From assembly GCA_021107435.1 (NCBI GenBank), contig JAIOSV010000023.1, forward strand, positions 1 through 33,543: DNA of 33,543 nucleotides, given 5' to 3'. Shown piece after piece: positions 32,703 through 33,543 of this stretch. The position numbers and the translations under genes were made by a program. Under the pieces are notes generated by a model that saw only the letters and a list, made by a program, of their open reading frames with translations, was not told the origin of the DNA and did no database searches. How positions within the stretch are numbered: position 1 is the stretch's first letter; every line of letters begins with the position of its first letter. The stretch is from Candidatus Sabulitectum sp. GTDB lineage: Bacteria > Fermentibacterota > Fermentibacteria > Fermentibacterales > JCC-6.

Positions 32703-33543
32703 ATGTCACAGTCTGCAGCGAATAATAACCAAATGTCTTTTGAATATCCAGGGCTGAAAAACAGAAAAATCGTGCAGATTTCTCCGGTGGTACCATGACT
32801 TCAGATGCAGACGGAATGTTACTTCGTGAGGTTGATAAGGGGCTCAAAATAGTCAAGGAAGTTTCTGAAGCATTTACTGATTCCAGAGACCAGCGATTTG
32901 TGGAACATTCCCTCGAATCCATGCTCAAACAGATTATCTACGGTCTTTGTCTTGGGTACGAGGATCTCAATGATCATGATAACTTGCGTAAAGATCCGGC
33001 TTTTGCAGCAATGTTGGGGCACAATGATCCAGCGGGTAGCAGCAGAAAAAAGAAAAGTGATATTGGAGCTTGGTAATCGCGAATTGGAGAAGCCAAGTCG
33101 TTATCAGAAGATTACTTGTGATTTTGATAAAATTGAGCAGACAAAAACGAACATCTCTCTGGATCTACTTGAGCGAGAAGGAGTACCCAACAGGTTAATC
33201 ATAGATGTTGATTCAACCGATGACATTGTACACGGGAAACAGGAAGTGTAAATTTCACGCCTACTATGATAACACCTGTTACACCCCTCTTTACTTTTTC
33301 ATAAACGATCATTTGATTGTTTCTGACCTCCGTACTATCAAGCCTGAACCGGCCTGTGGTGTTATTGCCCATCTTGAGAGAATCGTACCGATTCTTAGAA
33401 AGAAGTTTCCAGGAGTAGAAATTCTTCTCCGTGGAGACAGTGGTTTTTGTCGAAGAGAGATAATGGAATGGTGCGAAGCAGAGAAGAACAGGATTTATTA
33501 TCTGCTCGGTCTGGCAAAGAACAATATCCTGAATGGTATTATC
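32703..33543 (+). pseudogene. IS1380-family transposase, three disruptions, cut by window end
   Basis: DDE transposase of the IS1380 type, reading MSQSAANNNQMSFEYPG at the start and RGDSGFC and YYLLGLAKNN near the window end. The frame breaks three times. About 32773: one base lost (IVQIS instead of IVADFSGG). About 33057-33075: an internal deletion after SSRKKKSD, which removes the AGKSTLNR-like segment and shifts frame. About 33246-33249: one base gained, with a TAA, before KFHAYYD. Catalytic residues visible: first Asp in IIDVDSTDD and second in LLRGDSGF; the Glu lies beyond the window. No known programmed frameshift explains three breaks, so the copy is probably dead or badly sequenced. 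It belongs to a family of cut-and-paste elements. Confidence 0.85.

Larger units (their letters stand above)
32630..33543 (+). mobile_element. IS1380-family insertion sequence, left part
   Basis: Defined by the transposase remnant and its promoter. The left terminal repeat lies somewhere between 32482 and 32630 and could not be placed; the right end is beyond the window. No target-site duplication can be checked. Confidence 0.6.

Noticed and set aside
32703..33251. Programmed frameshifting in the IS transposase
   Set aside because: Three breaks of different kinds, including a deletion, and no slippery heptamer noted; IS1380 elements normally have a single open frame.

Overview
The window looks like a chromosomal segment of an uncultured Gram-negative (diderm) bacterium, possibly of the FCB-type candidate phyla such as Fermentibacterota or Cloacimonadota. 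I base this on several Sec/lipobox-bearing lipoproteins, outer-membrane beta-barrels, an OmpA-domain protein, and a secreted protein ending in a Por/T9SS-like sorting domain. The phylum is a guess. Composition looks uniform apart from a broken IS at the right end. TGA is an ordinary stop here, for example at the ends of the histidine kinase, tadA and nth. No rRNA, tRNA or CRISPR array was recognised.

Layout. 1-3340 (minus): an envelope operon of M15 peptidase, glycan-binding-like lipoprotein and a multi-pass GT-C-like membrane protein. 3543-6329 (plus): a soluble TPR-PAS-histidine kinase-receiver hybrid. 6349-8209 (minus): two secreted proteins, the second interrupted by an in-frame TGA. 8507-10485 (plus): a strong promoter, tiny upstream ORFs and an ABC exporter. 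10475-13244 (minus): three lipoproteins (CsgG-like, LPP20, FlgT-like) that resemble the Vibrio flgO/flgP/flgT set. 13417-16085 (plus): tldD-tldE. 16305-16730: a small heat-shock protein between two hairpin terminators. 16822-20211: a tightly packed run of nitroreductase, M24 peptidase, tadA, a small unknown protein and a HAD phosphatase. 20250-23646: a radical SAM enzyme with a cysteine-rich C-terminus, an intact Nudix hydrolase, a frameshifted Nudix gene, a methyltransferase with an internal deletion, and a GNAT acetyltransferase. 23671-26392 (minus): an NTF2-like protein and a large OmpA-family protein. 26524-31348 (plus): acylphosphatase, then six genes from an outer-membrane protein to an unknown, including RNase D and endonuclease III, nearly all with overlapping stop/start codons. 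31337-32080 (minus): a metallo-beta-lactamase-fold hydrolase. 32239-33543: a gene remnant and an IS1380-family transposase broken at three places and cut by the window end.

Most interesting points: (i) the secreted gene at 7178-8209 is split only by an in-frame TGA, followed at SECIS-like distance by a perfect 7-bp hairpin with a GGU loop; (ii) a flgOPT-like lipoprotein operon with no flagellar gene in view; (iii) a perfect inverted repeat that would hide the transposase Shine-Dalgarno only in read-through transcripts; (iv) a strong promoter with an overlapping palindrome and tiny ORFs ahead of the ABC exporter; (v) two adjacent decayed genes at 21889-22883.
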